Assembly: GCA_910584975.1 (NCBI GenBank)
Contig: CAJUEA010000047.1
Coordinates: forward strand, 1 to 7,124
DNA: 7,124 bases
Direction: 5' to 3'
DNA from: an uncultured Christensenella sp.
GTDB lineage: Bacteria > Bacillota > Clostridia > Christensenellales > UBA3700
Program-made: the position numbers and the translations under genes
In this document: positions 6,086-7,124 of the stretch, in pieces
How the letters are laid out: every line of letters starts with the position of its first letter
Position numbering within the stretch: position 1 is the stretch's first letter
Notes under the pieces: generated by a model
What the model saw: the letters and a program-made list of their open reading frames with translations, nothing else
Database searches by the model: none
What the model was told of the DNA's origin: nothing

Positions 6086-7124
6086 TAAACAAACAAGATT
6101 TTGATAATTTGGCATCTAATGCCAATTTTGCAAAAGAGTGTGCAGTGCTTTATTCTAAAAGCAACGATTTTGATTATCAAGTAAAAAGATATCAAAATTT
6201 ATATAAAATCCACAGCGAGTTCAGTGGAGAAAATGTTTTGATTTTTTCATCTCCTGGAAGAATTGAAGTTTGTGGCAATCATACTGACCACAACAATGGC
6301 AAGGTGCTTTGTGCATCTATCAGCGTGGATACAGTTGCTATGGTAACACCAGTTGTGGAAGATGTTATTACAGTTGCATCGGTTGGATATCCTCCACTTG
6401 TTGTGGATATTAATGACTTAGAACCAAAGACATCTGAGTATGGCAAAAGTGAAGGATTAGTTCGTGGCGTTTGTGCTTATTTCAAAAAAAATGGCTATAA
6501 AATCGGTGGTTTTTATGCAACAACAACTTCAGATGTGTTTAAAGGTGCAGGTGTAAGTTCTTCAGCTTGTTTTGAGGTGCTTATTTGTGAGATTTTGAAT
6601 GTTCTGTTTAATGGTGGAAAAATGGATGCCCTTACAAAAGCGTATGCATCACATCTTGCAGAGAGTGTTTATTTTGGAAAGCCTTGTGGACTTATGGATC
6701 AATCTGCAATCGCACTTGGTGGCGTAAGTTACATAGATTTTAAGGATACAAAGGCACCTGAGGTTGAAAGCATTCCTTGGAAATTTGAAAATGTAGATAT
6801 CGTTCTTGTAAATTGTGGTGGCGACCATTGTGGACTTACTGATCAATATGCATCAATCCGTACTGAAATGGAAGATGTTGCAAAGATTTTTGGACAAAAA
6901 GTGCTTAGATTTGTGAAAAAAGACAAATTTATGTCTACAATTCCAATTATACAAAGTGATGTTTCAGGAAGAGCAATCTTGAGAGCTATGCATTACTTTG
7001 ACGAAAATGAAAGAGTTGAAATTTGCGCAGAGGCAATCAAAAATGTGGATATTGAAAAATATAATAAAATGATTAATGCAAGTGGGGATAGTTCATACAA
7101 GCTATTGCAAAACTGCTATCCAGA
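6076..7124 (+). CDS. galK: Galactokinase (GHMP family), 3' end cut by the window
   Basis: The product phosphorylates galactose at C1 with ATP, the first committed Leloir step, whose product galT uses. 349 codons are present with no interruption; typical galactokinases have about 390-430, so a short C-terminal part is missing. Motifs are SSPGRIEVCGNHTDHNNGKVL (58-78, the galactokinase signature region), DVFKGAGVSSSA (153-164, the GHMP ATP-binding glycine/serine loop) and KPCGLMDQSAIALGG (202-216), with D208 as the expected catalytic Asp. LVNCGGDH (245-252) and YASIRTEME (258-266) correspond to the family's third region. The canonical GEHTDY is GNHTDH here (N68), a form I associate with a clostridial subfamily. 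Start choice is GTG with GGAGG nine bases upstream. The protein is cytoplasmic. Substrate preference (galactose or an amino-sugar relative) is not settled by sequence. Confidence 0.92.
   Translation, partial: MKFLNKQDFDNLASNANFAKECAVLYSKSNDFDYQVKRYQNLYKIHSEFSGENVLIFSSPGRIEVCGNHTDHNNGKVLCASISVDTVAMVTPVVEDVITVASVGYPPLVVDINDLEPKTSEYGKSEGLVRGVCAYFKKNGYKIGGFYATTTSDVFKGAGVSSSACFEVLICEILNVLFNGGKMDALTKAYASHLAESVYFGKPCGLMDQSAIALGGVSYIDFKDTKAPEVESIPWKFENVDIVLVNCGGDHCGLTDQYASIRTEMEDVAKIFGQKVLRFVKKDKFMSTIPIIQSDVSGRAILRAMHYFDENERVEICAEAIKNVDIEKYNKMINASGDSSYKLLQNCYP

Overview
The window looks like a chromosomal segment of a low-GC Bacillota (Firmicutes) bacterium, probably an uncultured gut-type Clostridia relative. 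The reasons are AT-rich sequence throughout, tRNA genes with an encoded CCA end, strong AGGAG-type ribosome binding sites, near-consensus sigma-A promoters, and the long (about 500 aa) Firmicutes-type GalT. The genetic code looks standard: Trp is TGG and no reading frame needs TGA readthrough. The genus assignment is inference only.

Layout. Positions 1-231 hold the 3' part of a tRNA-Gly(GCC), then complete tRNA-Leu(TAG) and tRNA-Lys(CTT) genes, closed by a rho-independent terminator at 288-320. An AT-rich spacer follows, with a tandem GGGTACG repeat and a good promoter at 463-491. It leads into a 618-aa GH123/DUF4091-type glycoside hydrolase (664-2520, +). A bidirectional terminator (2561-2603) separates it from a convergent, visibly more AT-rich gene for an AbiH-family phage-defence protein (2667-3947, -), which has its own strong promoter (3981-4010). 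Next comes galT (4272-5804, -) with its own terminator. A 271-bp divergent promoter region then separates galT from galK (6076 onward, +), which runs off the window end after 349 codons.

How the genes may work together. galK and galT are two of the Leloir-pathway enzymes (galactose to Gal-1-P to UDP-galactose / Glc-1-P). They are transcribed divergently from facing promoters with a 19-bp palindrome between them. The GH123-like enzyme has no visible signal peptide, so it may act inside the cell on imported amino-sugar or galactoside-containing glycans and feed the same pathway; this is inference from family and proximity. The AbiH gene sits between them as an independent, terminator-insulated unit, with low GC and proximity to a tRNA array, which is typical of acquired defence cargo.

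The most interesting items are the AbiH protein, with a SIR2-like series of motifs, and the galK signature variant (GNHTDH instead of GEHTDY). A small hairpin also encloses the galK start codon. No CRISPR array, insertion sequence or complete integrase is visible.
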